The position numbers and the translations under genes are program-made. Positions 15,094 through 22,403 of a stretch of 30,914 bases of DNA are shown here, in pieces. The notes beneath the pieces are model-generated. The model was not told the DNA's origin. It did no database searches and saw only the letters and a program-made list of their open reading frames with translations. The stretch is from positions 1 to 30,914 of IMG/VR virus record IMGVR_UViG_3300042090_002726, one strand, 5' to 3'. Position 1 is the stretch's first letter. Each line of letters starts with the position of its first letter. The stretch comes from a virus.

Positions 15094-15569
15094 TGAAGGC
15101 GCCTCTCGATGAACTTCGCCGCCGCGGCTTCGAGGTCGGCCGCGTTGTCGGCGCTGATCCCGAGATAGGGCCGCGCCGGGATGGTCACGCGCTTGGCGAA
15201 CACGTCGCGGCCGCCGAGCCTGAAGTGCAGCGCCTTGGCGTTCTTCGGCACGATCGTCGCGCCGAACTGATGCACCTTGGCGCCGATCCACCCGGTTCCC
15301 CAGCGCGCCTGCGTTCCGCTCGCGTCATGGTCGATCGAGCGATAGAGGTGGGTTCCGGAGACGAACAACGCCGGGCGCCCTTCGCGGGTCAGAGGCCACT
15401 TGTTGCTGTCGGGCGACGTCTTCTCTTCCTCGATCCGCCGCTGCGTCTGCTGCTGGCCCATCCGCGCCAGGCCGTCCATCAGCTCGAAGAATTCGATCCG
15501 GCCGAGCGCCTCCAGTCGCGCCAGCGTCGGCTCAAGGCCGACGACGTCGACATGGACGCCGACGCTCAC
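15090..15569 (-). CDS. Virion morphogenesis protein (Mu gpG / P2 gpS-like)
   Basis: A 159-residue protein of the phage virion morphogenesis family: ARLEALGRIEFFELMDGLARMGQQQTQRRI, then SPDSNKWPLTREGRPALFVSGTHLYRSI, and GTGWIGAKVHQFGATI. The C-terminal IPARPYLGISADNAADLE is the family end motif. It is needed for tail or head completion in Mu-like phages. In Mu, gpG follows gene gp30 (F), but here it is moved beyond the capsid genes. It overlaps gp36 and gp37 neighbours (ATGA, GTGA). Confidence 0.9.
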   Translation of the reverse strand: MSVGVHVDVVGLEPTLARLEALGRIEFFELMDGLARMGQQQTQRRIEEEKTSPDSNKWPLTREGRPALFVSGTHLYRSIDHDASGTQARWGTGWIGAKVHQFGATIVPKNAKALHFRLGGRDVFAKRVTIPARPYLGISADNAADLEAAAAKFIERRLQ

Positions 15570-16006
15570 AGCGCCCTCATCCGGTCGCGCGTGAACATGC
15601 GGCCGTCGGCCAGCAGCACCGGTTCATTGGGCGCCACCTCGGGCTCGCGCGAGGGCGTCGCGACCAGCGGGATGGCCGCTTTCCCTTCGCCGACGTCGCG
15701 CAGGAACTGGATCGCGCGCTTCTCCGCCTCGGCGACGATTTCGTTGCGCGTCCCGGGCGTGTTGGAGAGCTGGCCCATCGCCAGGTCGCAATTGAGATTG
15801 GTCAGCAGCGTCGCGCCGTCGGCGGTCGGATTGAGCGGCAGCGCGTAGCGGCGGGCGAAGTAGGCGTCCATCACGGCGCTGGCGGCCGCCAGCGCGACGG
15901 CGATGCGCGCGCTGCTGCGCGCCTCGGCCGCCGGGTCCCACGCCGCGAGCGTGACCAGCTCCGGGCTCCATTTGGCGTCGAGATCGGCTTCCGCGGCGTA
16001 GGACAT
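15566..16006 (-). CDS. Mu gp36-like protein (DUF1320, head completion)
   Basis: A 146-residue protein of the DUF1320/gp36 family: SYAAEADLDAKWSPELVTLA, then VALAAASAVMDAYFARRYALPLNP, and GEGKAAIPLV. The YFARRY.LPL motif is typical. It is a head-completion or connector component. The ATG at 16006 was chosen because the family begins 'MxYAxxxDL'. An upstream in-frame extension would run into the hairpin region. Its stop overlaps the ATG of gpG. Confidence 0.88.
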   Translation of the reverse strand: MSYAAEADLDAKWSPELVTLAAWDPAAEARSSARIAVALAAASAVMDAYFARRYALPLNPTADGATLLTNLNCDLAMGQLSNTPGTRNEIVAEAEKRAIQFLRDVGEGKAAIPLVATPSREPEVAPNEPVLLADGRMFTRDRMRAL

Positions 16007-16024
16007 GGCGCAAATCCGGGAAGG

Positions 16025-16106
16025 CCCGCGGCTCGCGCCGCGGGCGGTCGTGGGAAACAAGGCCGGTTACGGCGTTGGCCGCGCGCGGGACGCGTTCCGC
16101 GCGCGG
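16025..16106 (-). terminator. Paired GC-rich hairpins between gp35 and gp36
   Basis: One hairpin is CCCGCGGC-tcgc-GCCGCGGG (16025-16044). The other is two copies of the self-complementary CCGCGCGCGG (16079-16088 and 16097-16106). They fill most of the 106-bp gap. No clear T-run follows, so full termination is doubtful. They could attenuate transcription or protect the 3' ends of capsid mRNA. Confidence 0.45.
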
Positions 16107-16112
16107 CGCGGT

Positions 16113-16322
16113 TTAAGAGCGCTTGACGCTCAACAGCGGGTCGCCCTCGATCGCGGCGAGTTGCGCCGGCGTGATGGTCGACAGATCGACGACGATCGCC
16201 GTCGGCCCGAACTTCGTCCCCCCACGCCAGCGCCCGTCGACCGGGCCGACGACCGTGATCGTCTCGCCCTTCTTGCCAGCGGGTGCAGCAGCGGCGGCTT
16301 TGCTCTTGGGATCGTTGGCCAT
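16113..16322 (-). CDS. Small gp35-like protein
   Basis: A 69-residue protein, MANDPKSKAAAAAPAGKKGE, followed by a compact C-terminal module (RWRGGTKFGPTAIVVDLSTITPAQLAAIEGDPLLSVK). This resembles the small proteins found in Mu-like phages between the major head subunit and gp36, with the IxxDPxLxV ending. Role unknown. It is flanked by hairpins on both sides. Confidence 0.78.
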   Translation of the reverse strand: MANDPKSKAAAAAPAGKKGETITVVGPVDGRWRGGTKFGPTAIVVDLSTITPAQLAAIEGDPLLSVKRS

Positions 16323-16348
16323 GGCGCTCTCTGTCTCGGGAGGGGATG

Positions 16349-16370
16349 GCGGGGCCGATCGCGGCCCCGC
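16349..16370 (-). terminator. Hairpin after the major capsid gene
   Basis: GCGGGGCC-gatcgc-GGCCCCGC forms an 8-bp stem 40 bp past the capsid stop. It is followed by a C/T-rich tract on the minus strand. It may limit read-through from the strongly expressed capsid gene or stabilise its mRNA. Confidence 0.45.
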
Positions 16371-16410
16371 CGGCGGAAGCCGGGATCTCCGGCGCCGCCC
16401 TTGCTATTCG

Positions 16411-17358
16411 TCAGCTGAGCCAGGGGCTCATGAAGATGTCGACGATGTCCTGGTCGGTGTTGTCCATCACGCCGACCGCGCCGACCAAGGCCGCTTCGCC
16501 CGGCGCGCCGTCGACCGCCAGGAACTTCGACTTGATCAGGTCGCGCGCCGTCTGTTCGAGCGACGGGCCGCAGACCAGCACGTTCGGCTTGACGCCGAGC
16601 GGGCGGCCGTAGTCGCCCTTGAGGTTGATCATCGCCGCGCGCGCGGCGCGGAAGTTGGCGCGGTTGAGCGCCGCCTGGCTGCCGTAGGCGAATTGCCAGA
16701 AGCCGAAGCCGGCGTTGCAGCGCGCGTCGACGCCGTAGACGTACTCCTTCTGCATGAACACGCGGTCGGAGCTGCGCGGGTCGGTCTTGGCGATGAAGTC
16801 GAAGGCGCGGCGGGTCTGGTAGATCAGCGGCTTGACGTAGCGCGTGGTATCCATCAGGAACCACGCCGGACCGGCGCCGGCCTGCACATTGGAGACGCCC
16901 TGCGGATTGCCGTTGGCGTCGAGCACCGGATGCTCGGCGTCGAAGAAGTTCTGGCCGTCGTAGCACGGCGTGGCGAAGCCGGCGTCGAGCAGCGGGAAGA
17001 CCAGTTCGTCGGGAAACAGCGCCGCCGAGCGGCCCATCTCGGAGAACAGCGGCGCGAACAGGCCGTAGGTGTCGTCCTCGATCGACTCGCGCGGCACGCC
17101 GAGCGTCGACTCGAACGTCCGGTTGACGATGCGATAGCCGTAGGCCTTGATCGAGTTGATGACCCGGTCGCCGAGCCATTCGCGGATGCGCGGCACCTGG
17201 GTCATCCAGCCGTAGTTTTCGGCCGAGGCGCTCGACGGCACCTCCATCGCGACGCGGCCCCACTCCGGTTTGACGCCGGCGAACGCCTGGTTGAAACGCG
17301 TGTTGAAGCCCTCGAACATCGCTTCGAGGAGGGCGGGGGTAATCGGGCGAGGCGCCAT
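16411..17358 (-). CDS. Major head (capsid) subunit, Mu gpT family
   Basis: A 315-residue Mu gpT-type capsid protein. It opens with PITPALLEAMFEGFNTRFNQAFAG, then ENYGWMTQVPRIREWLGDRVINSIKAYGYRI. It has DGQNFFDAEHPVLDANG (the classic capsid motif) and KPNVLVCGPSLEQTARDL near the C-terminus. The length matches the family. The ATG has GGAG seven bases upstream, one of the best ribosome sites in this block, as expected for the most abundant protein. It follows the decorator with a 38-bp gap. Confidence 0.94.
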   Translation of the reverse strand: MAPRPITPALLEAMFEGFNTRFNQAFAGVKPEWGRVAMEVPSSASAENYGWMTQVPRIREWLGDRVINSIKAYGYRIVNRTFESTLGVPRESIEDDTYGLFAPLFSEMGRSAALFPDELVFPLLDAGFATPCYDGQNFFDAEHPVLDANGNPQGVSNVQAGAGPAWFLMDTTRYVKPLIYQTRRAFDFIAKTDPRSSDRVFMQKEYVYGVDARCNAGFGFWQFAYGSQAALNRANFRAARAAMINLKGDYGRPLGVKPNVLVCGPSLEQTARDLIKSKFLAVDGAPGEAALVGAVGVMDNTDQDIVDIFMSPWLS

Positions 17359-17396
17359 GAGGAAACTCCGTTAGGCCGTCGACGACGGCGAATTGG

Positions 17397-17831
17397 TTAG
17401 ACGAAGCGCACCCAGACGCCGCCGCTCGGATCGATCGCCCACAGGAAGCCGGCCTGCGGCTGGGTGGGGCTGCCGGAAGCGGGAGCGCCGGTCTTCGACA
17501 CGGTGTTGTCGTCGACTGCGTAGACGGGGCTTCCGACGTCGCCGAGCGCGACGGGATCGGTCGCGCTGTTGTTCATCAAGAACGTCCCGACCTTGGCGTC
17601 GACCGTCATCGCGCCCGCGGCGCCGGCGAGATTGTTGGCGTCGGCCTGCGCCACGCCGACCACCTTCAGCGCCGGATTGGCGCTGGCCGGAACCGCGACC
17701 GCGGCCGCGCCCGCGCCGGAGAGGGCGACCATGCCGCCTTCCCAGACGGCGGCGCCGGCGGCGACGGGGAACCGCCGCGTCGTGACGGTGGCGAGTTCCT
17801 TGATCAGGCGGGAGGCGACGAGAGCGGTCAT
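17397..17831 (-). CDS. Capsid decorator-like protein (Mu gp33 position)
   Basis: A 144-residue protein with LIKELATVTTRRFPVAAGAAVWEGGMVAL and a β-rich middle (VVGVAQADANN, TFLMNNSATDPVALGDVGSPVYAVDDNTVS). It ends FLWAIDPSGGVWVRFV. This matches decorator-type proteins placed between protease/scaffold and the major head gene in Mu-like phages. A role in stabilising the capsid surface is inferred from this placement. Confidence 0.8.
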   Translation of the reverse strand: MTALVASRLIKELATVTTRRFPVAAGAAVWEGGMVALSGAGAAAVAVPASANPALKVVGVAQADANNLAGAAGAMTVDAKVGTFLMNNSATDPVALGDVGSPVYAVDDNTVSKTGAPASGSPTQPQAGFLWAIDPSGGVWVRFV

Positions 17832-17890
17832 GGTCTGCCTTTCAAACGGGTTTCAACGGCGGCGGCTTTGGCGCGCGCCGCCAACAGGCT

Positions 17891-18403
17891 TCAGGCGGCT
17901 TCGCGTTGCGCCGCGCGCTTGGCGATGTCCGCCGCGAACGCCTTTGGGTCGAGGCCGAGCGCCTTGGCGACGGCGAGCTGCTCGGCGTTGAGCGCGACCT
18001 GGTCGGCGCCGGCGCCGCCGGTGGCCGGGTTGACGATTTCATTGAATGCGCTCGGGGCCGAGGCGACGAACTTCTCGAAGGCGGCGAGGCCTTCGGCAGT
18101 CGAGCACGCAGCGAGATAGAAATCCTTCGACGCCGGCGCGACCTTGCCCGCATGAACCGCCCCCTCGATCGCCGCGGTGATCTTGGCTTCGTGCGCGGCC
18201 TTCCCGTCGGCGGCGATCCTGGCCTCGGCGGTGGTGGCGCGGTTGAGCGCCAGCTCATAATCGGCGCGCGGCACGAACCTGGCGAGGTCGGGCTGCTCAG
18301 CGTTGAGCGCGGTCGCGACTTTAAGCGCGCCGATCGCCGTGACGATCTCGGGCGCGGTCGCCGTCTCGGCGAGGCCGAGCGCGGCGGCGATTTCCTTGAG
18401 CAT
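17891..18403 (-). CDS. Nested scaffold protein (Mu gpZ-like) from an internal start
   Basis: The ATG at 18403, in frame inside the protease gene, is preceded by AGGAG with a six-base spacer. That is a stronger ribosome site than the protease start has. The product would be 170 residues, beginning MLKEIAAALGLAETATAPEI and rich in Ala/Glu helices, ending in KRAAQREAA. In Mu the scaffold gpZ is made from an internal start in gene I, so a nested gene is expected. The sequence evidence is the Shine-Dalgarno plus the domain boundary; expression is not shown. Confidence 0.68.
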   Translation of the reverse strand: MLKEIAAALGLAETATAPEIVTAIGALKVATALNAEQPDLARFVPRADYELALNRATTAEARIAADGKAAHEAKITAAIEGAVHAGKVAPASKDFYLAACSTAEGLAAFEKFVASAPSAFNEIVNPATGGAGADQVALNAEQLAVAKALGLDPKAFAADIAKRAAQREAA

Positions 18404-18883
18404 TGGGAACTCCTGTGCGTTGAGAGCGGTCATGACGAAGTTCGGCCGGTTGACCAGACTCGCGCCGATCAGCGCCTGCACTTCGCCGTCGGGCGAATAG
18501 GTGAAAACCGGGGAAATGAAGCGGTACTCGCGCGCGGCGATCGCTTTAGCGGCGCGCGGCGTCCAGTCGACGCGTCCCCAGATTGCGCCGCCGCGAAGCT
18601 CCATCGCCTCGACCCAGCCGCCGGCAGGCGCCTCTTTGCCGTTGACGGCGAGCTTGTCCTGAGCGTGCTCGTAGTCGACGACGAACGGGGGGGCGAATTG
18701 CGCGACCAGGCGCGCCGGATCGCTGACCTTCCACTGGCGGCCGTCGCGGCCTTTGAGGACGGGACCTGCCGGCAGCAATTGCACCCACTCCAGCGCCGAG
18801 CCCTCGGATGAGAGCGCCAGCGCCACGCCCTCGCCCGAGTTCAGCGCCAGTCCATGGGAGGGGGTTGCGGTTTTCTCGGTCAC
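17891..18883 (-). CDS. Prohead protease (Mu gpI-like) with C-terminal scaffold region
   Basis: A 330-residue protein in the Mu gpI family. It has EWVQLLPAGPVLKGRDGRQW, VVDYEHAQDK (the DYEHA motif with the likely catalytic His), GAIWGRVDWTPRAAKAI, and YRFISPVFTYSPDGEV followed by GASLVNRPNF. The last 170 residues form the helical scaffold. Start choice is uncertain: GTG at 18883 gives an N-terminus beginning TEKTATPSHG but has no Shine-Dalgarno. GTG at 18826 has GAGG nearby and is possible. A longer frame from 18934 would place the activator dyad inside the coding region and is unlikely. Given the predicted -10 at 18889-18894, the 18883 start would be close to leaderless. Confidence 0.88.
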   Translation of the reverse strand: MTEKTATPSHGLALNSGEGVALALSSEGSALEWVQLLPAGPVLKGRDGRQWKVSDPARLVAQFAPPFVVDYEHAQDKLAVNGKEAPAGGWVEAMELRGGAIWGRVDWTPRAAKAIAAREYRFISPVFTYSPDGEVQALIGASLVNRPNFVMTALNAQEFPMLKEIAAALGLAETATAPEIVTAIGALKVATALNAEQPDLARFVPRADYELALNRATTAEARIAADGKAAHEAKITAAIEGAVHAGKVAPASKDFYLAACSTAEGLAAFEKFVASAPSAFNEIVNPATGGAGADQVALNAEQLAVAKALGLDPKAFAADIAKRAAQREAA

Positions 18884-18888
18884 GTGGC

Positions 18889-18935
18889 TAATTGGCCGAA
18901 CGCGCCGCGTCGCCGCTCTGGTGAAATTGTTCACC
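18889..18935 (-). promoter_or_regulatory. Predicted activator-dependent late promoter for the head operon
   Basis: The dyad GGTGAACAATTTCACC (18920-18935) is followed 25 bp downstream by the -10-like CAATTA (18889-18894). The arms are identical to those of the other two sites; only the central four bases differ. It stands at the boundary between the gp30 gene and the protease/capsid genes, behind a hairpin pair that may end upstream transcription. Confidence 0.62.
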
Positions 18936-19166
18936 CTCGAGGGCGTCTCGCCCCTTCCCGCCCCAAACGCGGCAAAATCGATCGGCGCCGTCCCGGCAGG
19001 ATCGACGTTGAAACGGGAATTTTAAGCCCAGACGGCAAAGTCCGACCCGGCTGCTACGATCTCTTGCGTATCCGATCGGCGCGCCGCTCCTGGGGCGTTT
19101 TCGGCGGGGTTTGAAACCGGCCGCCGGCGGGCGTATATTCCCGTTCGGCCGAGCCAGACGTTGAGC

Positions 19167-19199
19167 CGGGCTTCTGCCCGCGGGGAGGCGACGCTCCCC
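19167..19199 (-). terminator. Double hairpin after the gp30 gene
   Basis: GGGGAG-cgtcgc-CTCCCC and CGGGC-agaa-GCCCG stand in tandem 7-39 bases beyond the gp30 stop, with no T-run. They lie in the 322-bp stretch 18884-19205 that holds no credible gene, just before the head-operon promoter. I see nothing else there. Ending the packaging operon here is plausible but unproven. Confidence 0.42.
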
Positions 19200-19205
19200 C
19201 GGCCT

Positions 19206-20462
19206 TCATTCCCCTTCACGAACCGCGTTCGCCCGCCGCTGCAGCGCTTCGAGCCGGCCGGCGCGGACCGGGTAGAGGCTCTTCAGGTAGAGCTCCCCCG
19301 GCGCGGCGGCGGCGCGGCGGATCACCGCCTGCCAGGTTCGCCCTTCGATCGTTCCGATCAGCAAGAGATCGCGCGCGCCTTCGGTGAGCGCCACGCCCGC
19401 GTCGATCAGCTTCTGCACGATCGCGTAGTCCTTCGCCGTCACGCTCGGCGCGCCGGCGCGGTCGCGCCGCTTGGCGAGCTGCTTGGTCGCATCGGCGACC
19501 GACAGCATCACCGCCCGCGCCTCGCCGCCGATCGCCGCGGCGAGCTCCGCCGTAAGCGCCGCGAAGGGAACGGCGATCTTGCCGCGGTTGATGACCGCCG
19601 GATCGCGCGAGGTCGGGTCGAACGGAATTATTCCCGAGACGATGCGCTTCATCAGCCACGAGTCGGCGAGATCGGCCACCGCCGCCGCGCGCGCTTCTTC
19701 GCTCATCGCGTCGATGCGGCCGGCGATGAACTTCGCCGCGTTCTCGCTGCGCGCCTGGCCCGGGTTCTGCGCCCAGCCGGGATCGATCCCGACCGGCACT
19801 TCCTCGACCTCGCCGGTGCGCTTGTTGACGAAAGTCTTCGTCCCGAAGTCGGGCGGCTCGTCGGGATCGTCGGCGACGTAGCCGAAGCGCTCGGCTTCGG
19901 CGTCGGAAAGCTGGCGCGCGCGGCATTTGCACCCCCAGCCGTTCGGCGGGTAGTGCGTGCTCCACCACGGGTCGTCGACGCTGAGGATCGTCCCGACCCA
20001 GGCGAGATGCTCCGGGCGCGGATGCTCCGAGATCGTGTGCAGATATTGCAGGAAGGGCAGCACGCGCTTCGTCCGCTCGACGCGCTCCCATTCGCCGGCG
20101 GCGTAGGCCGAGTTGACGTTGGCCCAATAGATCGTCTGCAACCGCCTGGGCGAGCCGAGCTGGACGATCCGCTCTTCGCCGGTCGCCGGGTCGATCGCCG
20201 GCGCCTTCCCCCACCAGCCCTTGGCCTTGAGCAGCGGCTCCAGCCCGGCGCGGAATTCGGCGAAGTCCTGGCGCTCGCGGATCGCCTTCGATAGCGCGTC
20301 CTTGACGTCGCCGAGGATGTCGTAACCGGCGCTCTTGGCGACGGTGAACGCCGTCGCGTGCTCGTCGAAAGAGAAATCGCGCCAGTCGAAGCTCGGCTTC
20401 AGCGCCTTGGCGTCGAAGTAGCGCTGGACCTCGGCGGGCGGATGGTCGAACGCGTCGGCCAT
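19206..20462 (-). CDS. Head morphogenesis protein (Mu gp30 / SPP1 gp7 family)
   Basis: A 418-residue protein with the phage head morphogenesis (SPP1 gp7-like) domain: PPAEVQRYFDAKALKPSF at the start, then LQTIYWANVNSAYAAGEWER and YLHTISEHPRPEHLAWVG. The characteristic metal-binding-like WWSTHYPPNGWGCKCRARQLS sits near residue 170. The C-terminal DUF-like half contains RRDRAGAPSVTAKDYAIVQKLI. It assists portal and prohead assembly. It starts 4 nt beyond the portal stop. Confidence 0.92.
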   Translation of the reverse strand: MADAFDHPPAEVQRYFDAKALKPSFDWRDFSFDEHATAFTVAKSAGYDILGDVKDALSKAIRERQDFAEFRAGLEPLLKAKGWWGKAPAIDPATGEERIVQLGSPRRLQTIYWANVNSAYAAGEWERVERTKRVLPFLQYLHTISEHPRPEHLAWVGTILSVDDPWWSTHYPPNGWGCKCRARQLSDAEAERFGYVADDPDEPPDFGTKTFVNKRTGEVEEVPVGIDPGWAQNPGQARSENAAKFIAGRIDAMSEEARAAAVADLADSWLMKRIVSGIIPFDPTSRDPAVINRGKIAVPFAALTAELAAAIGGEARAVMLSVADATKQLAKRRDRAGAPSVTAKDYAIVQKLIDAGVALTEGARDLLLIGTIEGRTWQAVIRRAAAAPGELYLKSLYPVRAGRLEALQRRANAVREGE

Positions 20463-20466
20463 CGCT

Positions 20467-22131
20467 TCAAGCCTTGCCGAGCCCGAGATCGCCGAGCGCG
20501 CGCGCCTTCAGGCCCGCGGCGGCCAGGCGCTTGGCGAGCGGGTCGGCGTCGATCTCGCCGGCGAGCCGGTCGAGCGCGGCGACGAATTCTTCGTAGCTCT
20601 TGGCTTCGCGCGCCGCCGCCAGCACCTTGGCGACGATCGGCGAGAGCTGGGGCGCCCAGTCTTCGGCGCCGGTCGCGGCGATTTCTTCGACCTCTTCGAG
20701 CGCCACCGCCGAGCCGCCGTCCTCGGCGTTGAGCGCCAGCGGCCGGGCGCCGTTCCAGGCGCGGTCGAGCTGCGCCGGCGTCTGCGCTTTCGGGATGGCG
20801 CCCCCGCTGGCCGGCGCGGCGAGCAACTCTTCGTCGGGGTCCGGTTCGCCGAAGCCGACCTTCTCGCGCGCCTCGCGCATCGACACTTTGAGGCCGAGCG
20901 GCACCAGCGCGGCGAGCGAATTGGTCAGCGCCGCGACGTCCTCCGGCTCGGCGACCGGGAAAATCGCGTAAGGCTTGGGCGCGTCGGCGCCGAAATTGAG
21001 CGCGCAGAACGGCGTCACCAGGTCGCGGTTGATCGTCGCCGCGAGCTGGTCGGCGTCGTCCTCCTTGATGTCGATGCGCACCAGGTTGTGGATCTTCGCC
21101 TGCGCCAGGCCGCCGGCGTGGCCGTCGGTCGACATGGTCTGGCCGAGCACCACCTTCGAGAGCTGCTCGTCCATGAACCGGGCCATGTTCTCGAACGGCT
21201 TGTCGGCGAACCCCTTGGCCTCGATGAAGTCGATCGCCATGCTCTCGGGGATGATCGCCGCCGCGTCGACGGCGATCTGCGACACCGCCGTCAATAGCTT
21301 GCGCCGGTCCTCCGCCGTCGCCGCCGGGTGATACTTGCCGACCCGGATCGGCATGCCGAACACGTCGAGGAACGCCATCCAGTCTTTGAGCGTGTAAGTC
21401 TTGAACATCCACGACCACGCCGCCAGGCGGGCGAAGCCGCAGCGGATCGGGATGCCGCTCTTCAGCTTCGGCTTGTGGACGATGAACTTCGCCGGCGGCA
21501 ACGCCACGCCGTCGATGGTGCCGAGCACCGCCAGTCTCAGCTCCGAGCGCGAGACGAAGTCGAAGGTGAAGTATTTCGGGTCGCGCCACTTGTAGGCGGC
21601 CGGCCGCCAAAGCCCGTCGCGTTCGCCCCAGACGATCTCGATCGCGCTGTAGCCCTTGCCGAAGGCGTCGGTGAGGTCGCGCAGCATGTCGCGGAACTGC
21701 GGCTCGCCCAAGAGGTCGCGCACCGCGTCGGCGATCTTCTTGTCGACGCGCTTCTCGCTCGACGGCTCGACCACCGCGCGCAGCGCCGAAATCGCGCGCT
21801 TGCGGGTCGACAGCACCGAATTATAGTGCGCGTCGCGCTCCTCCATCTCCTCGGCGAGCTCGAGGAAGAAGCGATGGTCGCCGCGGATGGCGTTCCTGAG
21901 GATCGTCGCCATGCGCTCGGGCGTCAAGCCGGAGGCGATCGACTGGTCCCAGAAGGCGCGGACGCCGATGAGTTCCGGCCGCGCGATCTCCTCTTTCAGC
22001 GTCTCGCGCTCCTTCAGCGCCAGATAGCGCCGCGCGTCCTGGCCGTCCGGGCCGAGCACCGGCGACGGGCCGTGCATGCCGGTCCGGTCTTCCTCGGCGA
22101 TCATGTCTCGGGGCGCATCGGGCGTGATCAT
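20467..22131 (-). CDS. Portal protein (Mu gp29, DUF935 family)
   Basis: A 554-residue DUF935 portal. It includes LEEEMEERD-like DAHYNSVLSTRKRAISAL, AFGKGYSAIEIVWGERDGLWRP, KFIVHKPKLKSGIPIRCGFARLAAW and the conserved FGMPIRVGKYHP. VVLGQTMSTDGHAGGLAQAKIH precedes the C-terminal helical tail. It forms the dodecameric DNA entry channel. The ATG at 22131 overlaps the stop of the small zinc-ribbon-like gene. The C-terminal 120 residues are Ala/Glu-rich and variable, as is usual in this family. Confidence 0.94.
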   Translation of the reverse strand: MITPDAPRDMIAEEDRTGMHGPSPVLGPDGQDARRYLALKERETLKEEIARPELIGVRAFWDQSIASGLTPERMATILRNAIRGDHRFFLELAEEMEERDAHYNSVLSTRKRAISALRAVVEPSSEKRVDKKIADAVRDLLGEPQFRDMLRDLTDAFGKGYSAIEIVWGERDGLWRPAAYKWRDPKYFTFDFVSRSELRLAVLGTIDGVALPPAKFIVHKPKLKSGIPIRCGFARLAAWSWMFKTYTLKDWMAFLDVFGMPIRVGKYHPAATAEDRRKLLTAVSQIAVDAAAIIPESMAIDFIEAKGFADKPFENMARFMDEQLSKVVLGQTMSTDGHAGGLAQAKIHNLVRIDIKEDDADQLAATINRDLVTPFCALNFGADAPKPYAIFPVAEPEDVAALTNSLAALVPLGLKVSMREAREKVGFGEPDPDEELLAAPASGGAIPKAQTPAQLDRAWNGARPLALNAEDGGSAVALEEVEEIAATGAEDWAPQLSPIVAKVLAAAREAKSYEEFVAALDRLAGEIDADPLAKRLAAAGLKARALGDLGLGKA

Positions 22132-22403
22132 GGCCAGGTCTCATAGTCGGCGATGAAGGAAGCCGGGTCGCCGCCGGCGGCGAGAACGCCGCTGGCGAAG
22201 CCGCGGACGTAATCGACGTCGGCAGGGCTCTGGCAGCGCGGGCAGAACCAGCGTGGCGGCTCCTGCGCGACGCGGACGAACTGATGCTCCTTGCACGCGT
22301 CGCGACGCGCGCGCTCCTCCCGCAGCCGACGCATGGCCTCCTTAAGCTCGGCGGCCGGGATCGGGCCGAGCGTGATGCGGGTGGTTCTCGACCGCCCTCT
22401 CAC
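22128..22403 (-). CDS. Small zinc-ribbon-like protein between terminase and portal
   Basis: About 91 residues, with a basic N-terminus (RTTRITLGPIPAAELKEAMRRLREE) and a possible zinc site made by CKEHQF and WFCPRCQSP. The C-terminus is a helical segment, VRGFASGVLAAGGDPASFI. Two GTG codons (22406 and 22403) can start it, with AAGGAGG upstream; 22403 gives the GTGA overlap with the terminase stop. It could help terminase-portal docking, but this is only position-based inference. I do not recognise a named family. Confidence 0.72.
   Translation of the reverse strand: MRGRSRTTRITLGPIPAAELKEAMRRLREERARRDACKEHQFVRVAQEPPRWFCPRCQSPADVDYVRGFASGVLAAGGDPASFIADYETWP

Noticed and set aside
19080-19140. 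Possible tRNA T-arm (GGTTTCAAACC) near 19108
   Set aside because: The flanking bases do not make acceptor or anticodon stems, and the sequence is itself a short palindrome.
19022-19219. 65-residue frame between gp30 and the protease
   Set aside because: It runs through the double hairpin, has no convincing ribosome site and no known motif. The region is better explained as a terminator and promoter spacer.
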